Shown: positions 8,960 to 15,872, numbered from the stretch's first letter. The stretch is DNA of 28,926 bases from JBEKCP01 sp050014815 (GCA_050014815.1 JBEKCP010000011.1:1-28926), one strand, 5' to 3'. Notes: generated from the letters alone by a model not told the origin. A program made the numbers and translations.

Positions 8960-9083
8960 TCCCCTCTCCCTCCGGGAGAGGGTTAGGGTGAGGGCGAATT
9001 AGTCAGGGTTCTCTGTTTCCACTCTTCGTGGCTCGCGCATTTTCCCTCACCCCCTGCCGCTCTCCCGCGAGGGGAGAGGGGAG
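8960..9083. repeat. CCCTCTCCC/GGGAGAGGG dispersed repeat, copy B
   Basis: The left part (8960-8997) is identical over 38 bases to 12440-12477, and the right part (9044-9083) matches 12522-12559 with few changes. The ends are inverted relative to each other (TCCCCTCTCCC ... GGGAGAGGGGA), so the block can fold into a long hairpin. The right part overlaps the 3' end of the coiled-coil gene and encodes its last dozen residues and its TGA stop. Confidence 0.85.
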
Positions 9084-9688
9084 TCCGTATCCCCGGGGCT
9101 CGGCGTCACCTCCGGCGGAATCTCGGCCGGCGGGGAGTCTGTCTCGACGGGGGCCTCGGCCTCAACCGTCGGCAGCTTCATGGGCCGGGCCACGCCCGCC
9201 GGAACCGCCAGCGACACGTACGACTCCAGCGATTGCGACAATCGCTCCAGCGTGGCCAGTCCTCGCGGCACCTCGGCGTCGAGCCAACTGGACAACTGCG
9301 TCCGCCCGCCCCGGTACTCGTTTACCGCGTGGTCGATGGCGTGTTGCCAATGGCGGACGACTGCCTTCTTCTTCTCGGCGAGGTCCGCTCGCCGCTTGGC
9401 CCGATCCACCGCCTTCTTCTCGTCGTAGCAGGACGGTTCGTGGTCGGCGACCCGCTTGGAGGTCATGGCCTGCTGGAGTTGGATTCGGGCCTCGGTCACG
9501 CGTTCCATGCCGCGGCGGGCCTCGCCGTCCCAATACTGCTTCCGCTCGTGGTGGATCCACTCCAGGGCCCGGCGGATCTCCATGTCGATCTCGTCCAGGG
9601 CCGCCACCATCTCGGTGCGGAAGACCGTCATCGCGGCCGACATCTCGCGGACGGCATCGATCGAGGTTCGTCGGGCGGCTTGGGTCAT
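9047..9688 (-). CDS. Coiled-coil protein of the type VII-like module, function unknown
   Basis: A 213-residue protein not recognised by name. Residues about 5-150 are predicted almost wholly helical and charged, with two Trp-containing helices (ALEWIHHERKQYWDGEARRG near 41-60; VRHWQHAIDHAVNEY near 112-126). Residues from about 165 on are a Pro/Glu-rich, probably disordered tail. There is no signal peptide or membrane helix. Its place between the WXG100-like gene and the WxD-type small gene, on the same strand as the FtsK-like ATPase, suggests a structural or chaperone-like part of that module. The last residues (DSPLPSRESGRG) are encoded by a dispersed repeat, so the native C-terminus may have been replaced. 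No good Shine-Dalgarno sequence precedes ATG 9688, where a run of C occurs instead. Confidence 0.72.
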   Translation of the reverse strand: MTQAARRTSIDAVREMSAAMTVFRTEMVAALDEIDMEIRRALEWIHHERKQYWDGEARRGMERVTEARIQLQQAMTSKRVADHEPSCYDEKKAVDRAKRRADLAEKKKAVVRHWQHAIDHAVNEYRGGRTQLSSWLDAEVPRGLATLERLSQSLESYVSLAVPAGVARPMKLPTVEAEAPVETDSPPAEIPPEVTPSPGDTDSPLPSRESGRG

Positions 9689-9718
9689 GGGCTGGGGGGG
9701 GTGGAGGACGAACGTCGG

Positions 9719-9778
9719 TTGTCAGTTGTTAGTTGTCAGTTGTCAGTTGTCAGTTGCGACGGACCACGGACAACGGAC
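9719..9778. repeat. TTGTCAG tandem repeat plus ACCACGGACAACGGAC unit
   Basis: Bases 9719-9756 are five 7-base units (TTGTCAG, TTGTTAG, then three TTGTCAG) plus TTG, followed by GGACCACGGACAACGGAC at 9761-9778. This low-complexity block fills the gap between the WXG100-like gene and the coiled-coil gene. Confidence 0.85.
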
Positions 9779-9794
9779 CGCTCCGCCTTCCGCG

Positions 9795-10067
9795 TCACCG
9801 TTGCCGGAGGTACTCTTCGATGATTTCGGCTTTCCGCACGAGGTAAGGGATGTGGCGATCCACGATGTCGACGAATCGTGCGAGCACTTTCATGTGCTGC
9901 TGGAATTCCTCGGCGAACTTCTTCTGCTCCTGGTCCCGCCAGGTCCGCTCCAGGCCGGTCAATTGGGCACCGAGCGAGGTGATCCGCTCCTGCATCTCGC
10001 CGCTGAACTTCTTCAGGCTCCCGGCGAAACGCCGGAGGTCCTCGGGATCGACGATGGCCTGCGGCAT
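9795..10067 (-). CDS. WXG100-like protein (W-R-D variant)
   Basis: A 90-residue protein with no signal peptide, of typical WXG100 length. Two long amphipathic helices are separated by LERTWRDQEQKKFAEEF; Trp43-x-Asp45 stands where the family's Trp-x-Gly turn is expected, followed by the conserved-looking Phe and acidic residues. WXG100 proteins form helical-hairpin dimers that are exported by, or act with, FtsK-type ATPases of type VII secretion. The FtsK/EccC-like gene lies downstream in the same run, supporting the call. It starts 4 bases after the stop of the FAD oxidoreductase gene, with a GGAGG-containing stretch overlapping that gene's end. A classical C-terminal YxxxD/E export signal is not evident; the end reads EIIEEYLRQR. 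Confidence 0.85.
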   Translation of the reverse strand: MPQAIVDPEDLRRFAGSLKKFSGEMQERITSLGAQLTGLERTWRDQEQKKFAEEFQQHMKVLARFVDIVDRHIPYLVRKAEIIEEYLRQR

Positions 10068-10071
10068 GAAG

Positions 10072-11655
10072 CTACCCCGCCTCCTCCTGCTTCGCCTCGT
10101 GGTAGTCCTGCTCGGTGTTGACGTCCCAGATGTTCGCCTTGTCGGTGCGGCCGGCCAGGATGTTGTCTACCGCCACCATGGCCGTCAGCATCGAGTGGTC
10201 CTGATTATTATAGCGGTGCATGCCGTTGCGGCCCACCAGGAAGAGATTCGCAAGACGGTCGAGATACCCGCGGATCACGTCGAAACGTTCGTAGGCGCCG
10301 AAGTAGGCGGGATAGGTCTTCGGCATCCGGATCACGGTCCCGTCGAGCACCGCCGACGACTCGATGATCCCGATCCTGGACATCTCCTCGGTCGCCAGCG
10401 AAATCAAGTCCGCGTCGGGCATCTTCCACAAATCGTCCGTCTCGTAGCAGAAGTATTCCAGGCCGATCCAGACCTTCGAGCGGTCGGCCACCATGTACGG
10501 ACTCCAGTTGTTGAAGATCTGGAGCCGCCCGACCAGCACGTCCGGCTCCTGGATGTAGATCCAGTTGTCGCGGATGAGCCTCTTCCCCTCGGGGCCGTCG
10601 TCGTGGACCCTAAGGTCGGTCAAGAGAAGCCCGACCGTCAGAAAATCGCGGTAGACCAGCCCTTGGCTGACTTCTTTGACGGCTTCGGGCACGGGGGCGG
10701 CCAGCGCGGCCACGAGGTCGCGGACGGGCATGGTCGAAATGAAGTAATCGCCGCGGCAGGTCGTGACGGCTCCGGTGCGGGGATCGGCGGCATCGACCGC
10801 CACGACGCGGTCCCCTTCCACGCGGACCTTGACGACGCGCTGGTGATGGACGATCTTTCCGCCCCGGGCCTGGACTTCGGCGGCCACGATCTCCCACATT
10901 TGCCCCGGCCCGTGCTTCGGATAGAGGAACTGCTCGATGAGCGAGGTTTCGGTGCCTTTTTGGGCGACGCCGCCGCCGCGCCGCAGGAGCTTGCGGAGGA
11001 CGTGGCGGATCGCCCCGAGGACGGACAGGCCCTTGACGCGCTGCGCCCCCCACTCGGCGCTGATGGCCGAGCACCGTTGGCCCCAGACCTTCTCGGTGTA
11101 GGACTTGAAGAAGGTCCGGTACAGTTCGCGGCCGAAGCGGTTGATGAAGAACTCCTCCAGGTTCTTCGGGGGCTTGAAGGGGAAGGCCATCGCCCGCAGG
11201 TAGCTCAGACCGATCCGCGCCATCCGGACCATGCCGAGCTTGCGGACCGTGTCGGCGCTGAGCTGGATCGGGTAGTCGAAGAACCGGCGGAGGAAGTAGA
11301 TCCGGCTCTTGCGGGGCCGCAGAAGCATGACGCGGTCGGCGGTCTCGGGGTCCGGCGCGGAGTCGGCGCCGTTGACCTGGCGGCGGCGCCGCTGATAGTC
11401 GATCGTGGCCTGCCCCTCCGCCAGCTTCTCCATGGGCATCCGGTCGAGCCACCACTCCATGACGCGGTCGGACTTGGAGAAGAAGCGGTGGCCGCCGATG
11501 TCGATGCGGTTGCCCTTGTAGTTGGCCGTGCGGGAGATGCCGCCGGTGTAGTCGGTCATTTCCAGCACGACGGGGACGATGTCCGACCGCTGCAATAGTT
11601 CATAGGCGGCCGTGAGTCCGGCCGGTCCGGCGCCGATGATGATGGCGGTAGTCAT
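10072..11655 (-). CDS. FAD/NAD(P)-dependent oxidoreductase, protoporphyrinogen oxidase/UDP-galactopyranose mutase-like
   Basis: A 527-residue flavoprotein. The N-terminal dinucleotide-binding motif IIIGAGPAGLTAAYEL (residues 5-20) is followed by the acidic ribose-binding residue (VLEMTDYTGG) and the GGHRFFS segment typical of this amine-oxidase-like group. The C-terminal FAD segment includes NLFLVGRNGMHRYNNQDHSMLTAM, in which the Gly-Arg-Asn stretch and following helix close on the cofactor. Members near polysaccharide genes are often called protoporphyrinogen oxidase or UDP-galactopyranose mutase-like, but the substrate is not known. It lies between the GmhA-like isomerase and the WXG100-like gene, with only 4 bases to the latter, so co-transcription with the type VII-like module is likely even if the functions differ. 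ATG at 11655 abuts a dispersed repeat, which therefore forms its 5' leader. Confidence 0.85.
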   Translation of the reverse strand: MTTAIIIGAGPAGLTAAYELLQRSDIVPVVLEMTDYTGGISRTANYKGNRIDIGGHRFFSKSDRVMEWWLDRMPMEKLAEGQATIDYQRRRRQVNGADSAPDPETADRVMLLRPRKSRIYFLRRFFDYPIQLSADTVRKLGMVRMARIGLSYLRAMAFPFKPPKNLEEFFINRFGRELYRTFFKSYTEKVWGQRCSAISAEWGAQRVKGLSVLGAIRHVLRKLLRRGGGVAQKGTETSLIEQFLYPKHGPGQMWEIVAAEVQARGGKIVHHQRVVKVRVEGDRVVAVDAADPRTGAVTTCRGDYFISTMPVRDLVAALAAPVPEAVKEVSQGLVYRDFLTVGLLLTDLRVHDDGPEGKRLIRDNWIYIQEPDVLVGRLQIFNNWSPYMVADRSKVWIGLEYFCYETDDLWKMPDADLISLATEEMSRIGIIESSAVLDGTVIRMPKTYPAYFGAYERFDVIRGYLDRLANLFLVGRNGMHRYNNQDHSMLTAMVAVDNILAGRTDKANIWDVNTEQDYHEAKQEEAG

Positions 11656-11657
11656 AG

Positions 11658-11779
11658 GTGGTGGCTGGTGGCGGGGACGATTTTGGATTTTAGATTTTGG
11701 ATTTTGGATTTGTTTGGGATTTCGTGCTTCGGATTTGGTGCTTCCCGCCAGCCCTAGTCACCAGCCGCCAGCCACTAGG
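11658..11779 (+). repeat. Dispersed TTTTGGATTT-type repeat, copy 2
   Basis: Same element as 8577-8692 but in the opposite orientation: GGTGGCTGGTGGC arm, runs of ATTTTGGATTT/ATTTTAGATTT, TTTGGTGCTTCCC, and a closing arm CCAGCCGCCAGCCACTAG. It fills the gap between the GmhA-like gene and the FAD oxidoreductase gene. The final CTA is the complement of the TAG stop of the isomerase gene. Confidence 0.8.
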
Positions 11780-12386
11780 TGCTTCCATACCGTCCGCACC
11801 CGTTGATCCGGCCGTGCAGGTCGTCGATGATCCAGTGGATGACGCAGCCGTGGATGGCCTCGACCATGCCCATGTCGCCCAACGGAACGTGGATGCCGGC
11901 CTGCTGGACCTGTCGGAGCTTGCCGCCGTCGAAGCCGGTCATGCCGAAGGTGACCAGTCCGTGGCGGTTGGCCCAGTCGACGGCGGCCAGGACGTTGGGG
12001 CTGTTGCCGGAGCCGCTGATGGCGACGGCCAGGTCGCCCGTCTGGCCGAAGTTCATCAACTGCTGGACGAAGATCTGGTCGTAGCCGCAGTCGTTTCCCA
12101 CGGCGGTGAGCCAGCCGACGTTGTCGGTGAGGCTCATGACGCGAAGCCGCCGCTTCGACTCGTCGCGGAGGTCGGCCTCGCGGAGGGTGCCCTTGCCCAG
12201 GTCCTCGCACAGGTGCGAGGCCGAGCAGGCGGAGCCGCCGTTGCCGAAGATGAATACCCAACGGCCGTCCTTCCACACCTGGTAGAGGAGGTCGGCCAGC
12301 CGCTGGACCTCCTTGGGATCGACTCGCCGCAGCTCGGCTTCGAGCCGGTCGAGGTACGCGGTGAAATCGAGTGACGTGCCGAGCAT
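11775..12386 (-). CDS. gmhA: SIS-domain sugar isomerase, phosphoheptose isomerase GmhA-like
   Basis: A 203-residue single SIS domain. The phosphosugar-binding loops are clear: IFGNGGSACSASHLCEDL near residues 46-63 and AISGSGNSPNVLAAVDWA near 122-139. The length, the GNGGSA loop and the following His/Glu pattern fit GmhA, which converts sedoheptulose 7-phosphate to D-glycero-D-manno-heptose 7-phosphate, the first step to activated heptoses. Related SIS proteins act on other sugar phosphates, so the substrate is inferred. A GmhB-type phosphatase lies at 20265-20858 and a GHMP sugar kinase at 16855-20229, which supports a heptose-type pathway. Upstream is an inverted-repeat element (12411-12577). 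The start has only a weak upstream purine run (AGGAGG spaced 5 bases from ATG 12386). Cytoplasmic. Confidence 0.85.
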   Translation of the reverse strand: MLGTSLDFTAYLDRLEAELRRVDPKEVQRLADLLYQVWKDGRWVFIFGNGGSACSASHLCEDLGKGTLREADLRDESKRRLRVMSLTDNVGWLTAVGNDCGYDQIFVQQLMNFGQTGDLAVAISGSGNSPNVLAAVDWANRHGLVTFGMTGFDGGKLRQVQQAGIHVPLGDMGMVEAIHGCVIHWIIDDLHGRINGCGRYGST

Positions 12387-12410
12387 GAAACCTCCTGACT
12401 TTCCTGGATA

Positions 12411-12577
12411 CTGGACTCTTGCAAATTGCCGATTCAGTGTCCCCTCTCCCTCCGGGAGAGGGTTAGGGTGAGGGCGATTGGCGGCGAAAACGTCTTGTCT
12501 GGTTTGTGCGCCGCCTCTATGCCCTCACCCCCTGCCCCTCTCCCAAAGGGAGAGGGGAGCAGTTTGCAAGAGTCCAG
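12411..12577. mobile_element. MITE-like element with 15-base terminal inverted repeats
   Basis: CTGGACTCTTGCAAA (12411-12425) and its exact complement TTTGCAAGAGTCCAG (12563-12577) bound a 167-base block. Inside are TCCCCTCTCCC (12440-12450) and GGGAGAGGGGA near 12548-12558, also inverted, with GGGTTAGGGTGAGGGCGA-like sequence between. No coding capacity is visible. The inner part is homologous to 8960-9083, which lacks these outer arms. It lies upstream of the GmhA-like gene. Confidence 0.72.
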
Positions 12578-12614
12578 TGAAGTCTCCGCGTTTACGCTTC
12601 CGGACAAGTGTTCT

Positions 12615-12623
12615 ATTCTAACA
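12615..12623 (-). promoter_or_regulatory. Possible extended -10 promoter TGTTAGAAT
   Basis: On the minus strand TGTTAGAAT lies just past the stop of the shell-protein gene and upstream of the GmhA-like gene. It matches an extended -10 box (TGN plus TAGAAT, one base off TATAAT). No clear -35 box is seen. If active, it would let gmhA be read apart from the shell-protein gene, with the MITE-like element in its leader. Confidence 0.4.
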
Positions 12624-12625
12624 CA

Positions 12626-13186
12626 TCACAGGTAATCGGCGAAGAGTTCGCGGCTGGGCCGGGGAATGACGATCTCGGAGACCAGCAGTCCGCGGTGCCG
12701 GGCGTCGTCGGCCGCCGCCTGCACCCCGGCCCGGACGTCCGCCACGCTGCCGGTCATCAGCAGCAGCCCTTTGCCACCCAGCGCCATCGCGACGTGGATG
12801 CGGAAGAGGATTATGCGGGCGGCCTTGGCGGCGGCGTCGGCGGCCGCCAGGACGCTCACGCCGCTGAAGGTCTCGACCACGCCCAGCGCCCCCGCCTCGT
12901 CGGCGTGCAATACCACCGACTGGCCCAGCGCCGGAAACACCGACTGGTGGACGTTGGCCAGGATCAGGGTGTCGATAATCGCCCCCTCGCCGATCTTGAT
13001 GCCGGCCTGGACGGCCGCCTCGACGTCGCTGACCGAGCCGCCCACGACGATCAGGTACTTGCCCGAGCAGATCGTACGGGCGATAAGCAACTCGACGGAG
13101 GCCGCCTTGAGCATCTCGTCCTCGACCCGATAGCCGACGCCGATGCTGGAGAGTTCGATGGCGCCGACGGATTTCGGGATGGCCAT
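12626..13186 (-). CDS. pduT: Tandem-BMC-domain microcompartment shell protein, PduT-like
   Basis: A 186-residue protein made of two BMC domains: first about residues 6-85 (GAIELSSIGVGYRVEDEMLKA ... GSVSDVEAAVQAG), second about 97-186 (GALGVVETFSGVSVLAAADAA ... GSVADVRAGVQAA). Each shows the BMC start (GALGVVET type) and the G-S-V-x-D-V-x-A-x-V-x-A helix. Such BMC-T proteins form pseudohexameric trimers in microcompartment shells. Cys40 in ARTICSGKYLIVVGG is placed like the pore Cys of PduT, which holds a 4Fe-4S cluster at the trimer axis. The PduS-like electron-transfer gene lies immediately upstream on the same strand, the expected partner for passing electrons across the shell. No other shell or core-enzyme gene is in this window. 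Start ATG 13186 fits the family's N-terminus. Confidence 0.9.
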   Translation of the reverse strand: MAIPKSVGAIELSSIGVGYRVEDEMLKAASVELLIARTICSGKYLIVVGGSVSDVEAAVQAGIKIGEGAIIDTLILANVHQSVFPALGQSVVLHADEAGALGVVETFSGVSVLAAADAAAKAARIILFRIHVAMALGGKGLLLMTGSVADVRAGVQAAADDARHRGLLVSEIVIPRPSRELFADYL

Positions 13187-13210
13187 GGTTCTTATTCCTC
13201 AGTTCTTCTC

Positions 13211-13289
13211 GGGAAAAAGGGGACAGTCCCCATTTGTGCGAAGCACCCTTCGGGCCGTTCCGGCAAATGGGGACTGTCCCCTTTTTCCC
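13211..13289. repeat. Perfect 25-base inverted repeat between pduS-like and shell genes
   Basis: Arm 1 at 13211-13235 begins GGGAAAAAGGGGACAG; arm 2 at 13265-13289 is its exact complement, with a 29-base spacer. Each arm holds the GGGGACAGTCCCC core also present at 3052 and 3139. It lies 2 bases past the PduS-like stop codon. In RNA it would form a very stable hairpin ending in a run of A or C depending on strand, and could act as an mRNA-stabilising or attenuating element. Confidence 0.85.
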
Positions 13290-13291
13290 TG

Positions 13292-14623
13292 TTAGATGTT
13301 CTCTATCCACACGACGCCGTCGCGGATGGCCGCGACGGTGCCGTCGATCGAGGCGTGTACGGGTGCGCCGAGGGCCGGTTTGCCGCCGGAGGCCGGCGGC
13401 CGGCCGACGACCTGGCCCTTGGTCACGCGGCGGCCGACCTCGACCGCCGGCTCGCACGCCGCGCCGAGGTGTTGTTTCAGCTTGACGCCCACCTTGCGGG
13501 CCGGGAGCAGTTCGTCGCGGAGCGGTCCCACGTTGTGGAACTGCCCGAGCCCGAGTTTCTCGATCAGCCGCTTCATGGGGGCCTTGCGGTTGCCCAGGTG
13601 CACCTCGGCGCGGTTGGAAACCAGGGGCGGGTTCTCCCACCGTTTCTTCTCGGCTGCCAGCCGGCGCTTGTTCTGCGTACAGACGTTCTTGGGATCCAGG
13701 TCCTCGGGGCAGGAATAAAGGCTGCAAAGATTGCACTCGCAGCAGAAACTGGTGCCGGCCGTGTTCGACTCGCCGACGAGGTTGAAGCCCAGGCTCCGCA
13801 TGGCCCGGTGCGGCTCGATCGGATGTCCCAGGAGCCACCGCGGGCACAACTCGGTGCAGAAGCTGCACTGGTCGCAGGCGCTTTGGCCGATGCGCACGAT
13901 CTGCCGCCAGTCCTGCCGCCGCCGGCGGACAACGACGTGGTCGTCGGGCAGCACGATGACGCCGCCGGTGGTCTTGTCGACCAGGGCATCGTGATTATCC
14001 TCGAGCGATCCCATCATGACGCCGCCGACCAGGTAGTTGGCGTCGGGGACGGTTGCGCCGCCGGCCGCGGCGACGCACTCGGCCAACGTCACGCCCACCG
14101 GCACGCGGAGCGTCACCGGCTCGGCCACGGCGCCGGCGATCGAGAGGAATTTTTCGGTGACTCCTTGCCGGGCCGCGGCGGCCACGTTCATCGCGGTCTC
14201 GACGTTCATAACGACCGCTCCGACCGCCAAGGGGATGCCGCCCGGCGGGATGACGCGGCCCAGCACGTCGTAGACGAGGATGAATTCGTCGCCGGCCGGA
14301 TAGGCGTCGCGGAGCTCGGCCAGGTCCATGCCGCCGGGCAGCTTGGCGCGCACGAGGTCGATCACGTCGCGGTACTTCTCTTTGATGCCGACGACGGCCC
14401 GCCGGGCGCCGACCAGTTGCATGCCGGCCGCCATGCCCTCCAGGACGGCGTCGGCGTACTGGCGGAGGACTTCCTTGTCTTTGTGCAAGAGCGGCTCGCA
14501 CTCGGCGGCGTTCAGCAGGAGCGAGTCGGCCCGTCCGGAGAGCTTGACGTGGGTGGGGAAGCCGGCCCCCCCGGCGCCGACCACTCCCGCCTCGGCGATC
14601 ATGTCGGTCGTGATCTGCGGCAT
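13292..14623 (-). CDS. pduS: PduS-like flavo/iron-sulfur electron-transfer protein (RnfC family)
   Basis: A 443-residue protein. The N-terminal part carries the glycine-rich GVVGAGGAGFPTHVKL segment (13-28) and AAECEPLLHKDKEVL (about 39-53) shared by NuoF, RnfC and PduS, which bind FMN and NADH. Two 4Fe-4S motifs follow: CDQCSFCTELCP starting at Cys250 and CCECNLCSLYSCP starting at Cys294. A C-terminal barrel-sandwich-type segment (PVHASIDGTVAAI) resembles the RnfC/PduS end. PduS is the cobalamin reductase of propanediol microcompartments and is thought to pass electrons to PduT; the adjacent tandem-BMC gene with a pore Cys fits that pairing. In this window the partner B12 enzyme is absent, so the electron acceptor is unknown. 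The start at 14623 has AGGG about 7 bases upstream, and an extended -10 box lies at 14660-14668. Confidence 0.9.
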   Translation of the reverse strand: MPQITTDMIAEAGVVGAGGAGFPTHVKLSGRADSLLLNAAECEPLLHKDKEVLRQYADAVLEGMAAGMQLVGARRAVVGIKEKYRDVIDLVRAKLPGGMDLAELRDAYPAGDEFILVYDVLGRVIPPGGIPLAVGAVVMNVETAMNVAAAARQGVTEKFLSIAGAVAEPVTLRVPVGVTLAECVAAAGGATVPDANYLVGGVMMGSLEDNHDALVDKTTGGVIVLPDDHVVVRRRRQDWRQIVRIGQSACDQCSFCTELCPRWLLGHPIEPHRAMRSLGFNLVGESNTAGTSFCCECNLCSLYSCPEDLDPKNVCTQNKRRLAAEKKRWENPPLVSNRAEVHLGNRKAPMKRLIEKLGLGQFHNVGPLRDELLPARKVGVKLKQHLGAACEPAVEVGRRVTKGQVVGRPPASGGKPALGAPVHASIDGTVAAIRDGVVWIENI

Positions 14624-14659
14624 GCCAGCCCTGTTGCTGTGAGGAGGAAGACCCTTTTC

Positions 14660-14668
14660 AGTATACCA
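14660..14668 (-). promoter_or_regulatory. Extended -10 promoter TGGTATACT upstream of pduS-like gene
   Basis: The minus strand reads TGGTATACT, an extended -10 box (TATACT, five of six matches), about 37 bases before the pduS-like ATG at 14623. The -35 region is weak (TCCCTT), as often tolerated with a TGN extension. It is the best candidate for transcription of the pduS-pduT pair. Confidence 0.5.
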
Positions 14669-14680
14669 TTTGGGGTAGGG

Positions 14681-14712
14681 CTAAGGGATTGGGGATTAGG
14701 GATTAGGGACTT
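14681..14712. repeat. GGGATTA-type short tandem repeat
   Basis: A run of GGGATTGGGGATTAGGGATTAGGGAC between the divergent pduS-like and protease genes. It is low-complexity DNA of 6-7 base units and no gene is visible in it. Confidence 0.7.
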
Positions 14713-14774
14713 GGGGTCGCTTGCGGTTTGACCCCCCTATCCACCTTTCGGGGGGGGCCGCCGGCGGAAAACGT

Positions 14775-14803
14775 TTGCGGAATCCGTCGTCCTGAGAGAT
14801 AAT
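14775..14803 (+). promoter_or_regulatory. Possible promoter for the PEP-CTERM protease
   Basis: TTGCGG (14775-14780) and GATAAT (14798-14803) are spaced 17 bases apart, resembling -35 and -10 boxes. Transcription would start near 14810, giving a leader of about 64 bases before the ATG at 14874. Confidence 0.35.
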
Positions 14804-14873
14804 TGGGTGTAGTATCGTGTTGTGGCTTCGTGCATTGAGGCGGCGATCCTTATCGTTTAATTGGGTAGGGCTT

Positions 14874-15872
14874 ATGCCATACGGGAAACGCCATTGGCGC
14901 CTGGTCGTTGCCGTGGCAGTCCTTCTTGGATTGCTCATCACCGGCGTTTCGCCGGCCCTTGCGGTCGTCATTGCCGGTGGCGACGGCACGGGCAACACCA
15001 CGATGCCCCCCTATCCGTCGGATAACGGGTTTCCAGGCACGGATCCCGGGTGGTGGGGTTCTATTGTCCTAGCCCCCGAAACAGGGGTTTACCTCGGCAA
15101 CGGCTGGGTGCTGACGGCCTACCACTCCGTCCAGTCCCATGTTCAGGACGGTACGCAATTCTCCGTGACGATCGGCGGCAACCCCTACACATCGGTTGTT
15201 GGCAGTTACCAGCGATTGGCCAACCCAGCCTACCAATCGGGCGATCCCGCTTACAACCAGTGGTCAGACCTGGAACTTTACCAGCTCAACAAGATTCCGC
15301 CAGGGCTCCCGAACCTCTACACCTCGATCAGCCAAACCGCGCCGCTCAACAACTGGATTGTGGCCGCGGGAGCCGGGCCTTCGGGCCGATCCGCCACCGA
15401 CCTCTGGTTTGACACCTCGGGGAATGTTGTTCCGGCAGGGTCTTCCACGGCCGTCTACAACGGCTTCTCGTATAACTACGACCAGGGGACTCCCTTGCGC
15501 TGGGGTGAGAGCCAGGTGACCGCCACGGCGCCCAACACGAACGACGGCTCCGGCATTACCCAGATGTTCTCCGCGCCCTTCGGGCCCAACACGTTCCAGG
15601 CTGCGCCGGGCGACTCCGGCGGCCCCGCGTTCTCTTACAACACCGCGACCTCGCAGTGGGAGCTTTCCGGCCTCCTACTGGCAAACGACGTCCCCGATGC
15701 TCTTTCCAATTCGCACGAGGCGAACTACGGCTCCAACTGCTACATGGCGGACCTCAGCCAGTACCGCACCGAGATCACCAACATCGTCCCCGAGCCGTCC
15801 TCGGTAGCCTTGCTCGCGGCGGGCGGAGTGGGGCTGCTGGGATACCGGTTGCTGCGGGCGCGCCGCCGCTAA
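14874..15872 (+). CDS. Exported trypsin-like serine protease with PEP-CTERM sorting signal
   Basis: A 332-residue protein from ATG 14874; the frame opens earlier (14817), but the signal peptide (residues 1-30, ending SPALA) begins at this ATG. A chymotrypsin-fold catalytic triad can be proposed: His84 in LTAYHSVQ, Asp132 in WSDLELYQL, and Ser248 in PGDSGGPAF, the last a near-perfect match to the trypsin GDSGGP motif. The C-terminus carries a PEP-CTERM signal: VPEPSS near residue 305, a hydrophobic helix, and a basic RARRR end. This predicts export, membrane anchoring and processing by an exosortase/archaeosortase, usually in bacteria that make exopolysaccharide. The gene is divergent from the pduS-like gene and followed on the same strand by nucleotide-sugar genes. 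The substrate is unknown. Confidence 0.9.
   Translation: MPYGKRHWRLVVAVAVLLGLLITGVSPALAVVIAGGDGTGNTTMPPYPSDNGFPGTDPGWWGSIVLAPETGVYLGNGWVLTAYHSVQSHVQDGTQFSVTIGGNPYTSVVGSYQRLANPAYQSGDPAYNQWSDLELYQLNKIPPGLPNLYTSISQTAPLNNWIVAAGAGPSGRSATDLWFDTSGNVVPAGSSTAVYNGFSYNYDQGTPLRWGESQVTATAPNTNDGSGITQMFSAPFGPNTFQAAPGDSGGPAFSYNTATSQWELSGLLLANDVPDALSNSHEANYGSNCYMADLSQYRTEITNIVPEPSSVALLAAGGVGLLGYRLLRARRR

Noticed and set aside
9719..9756. CRISPR-like array (regular short repeats)
   Set aside because: Units are 7 bases, directly adjacent and without spacers; it is a simple tandem repeat.
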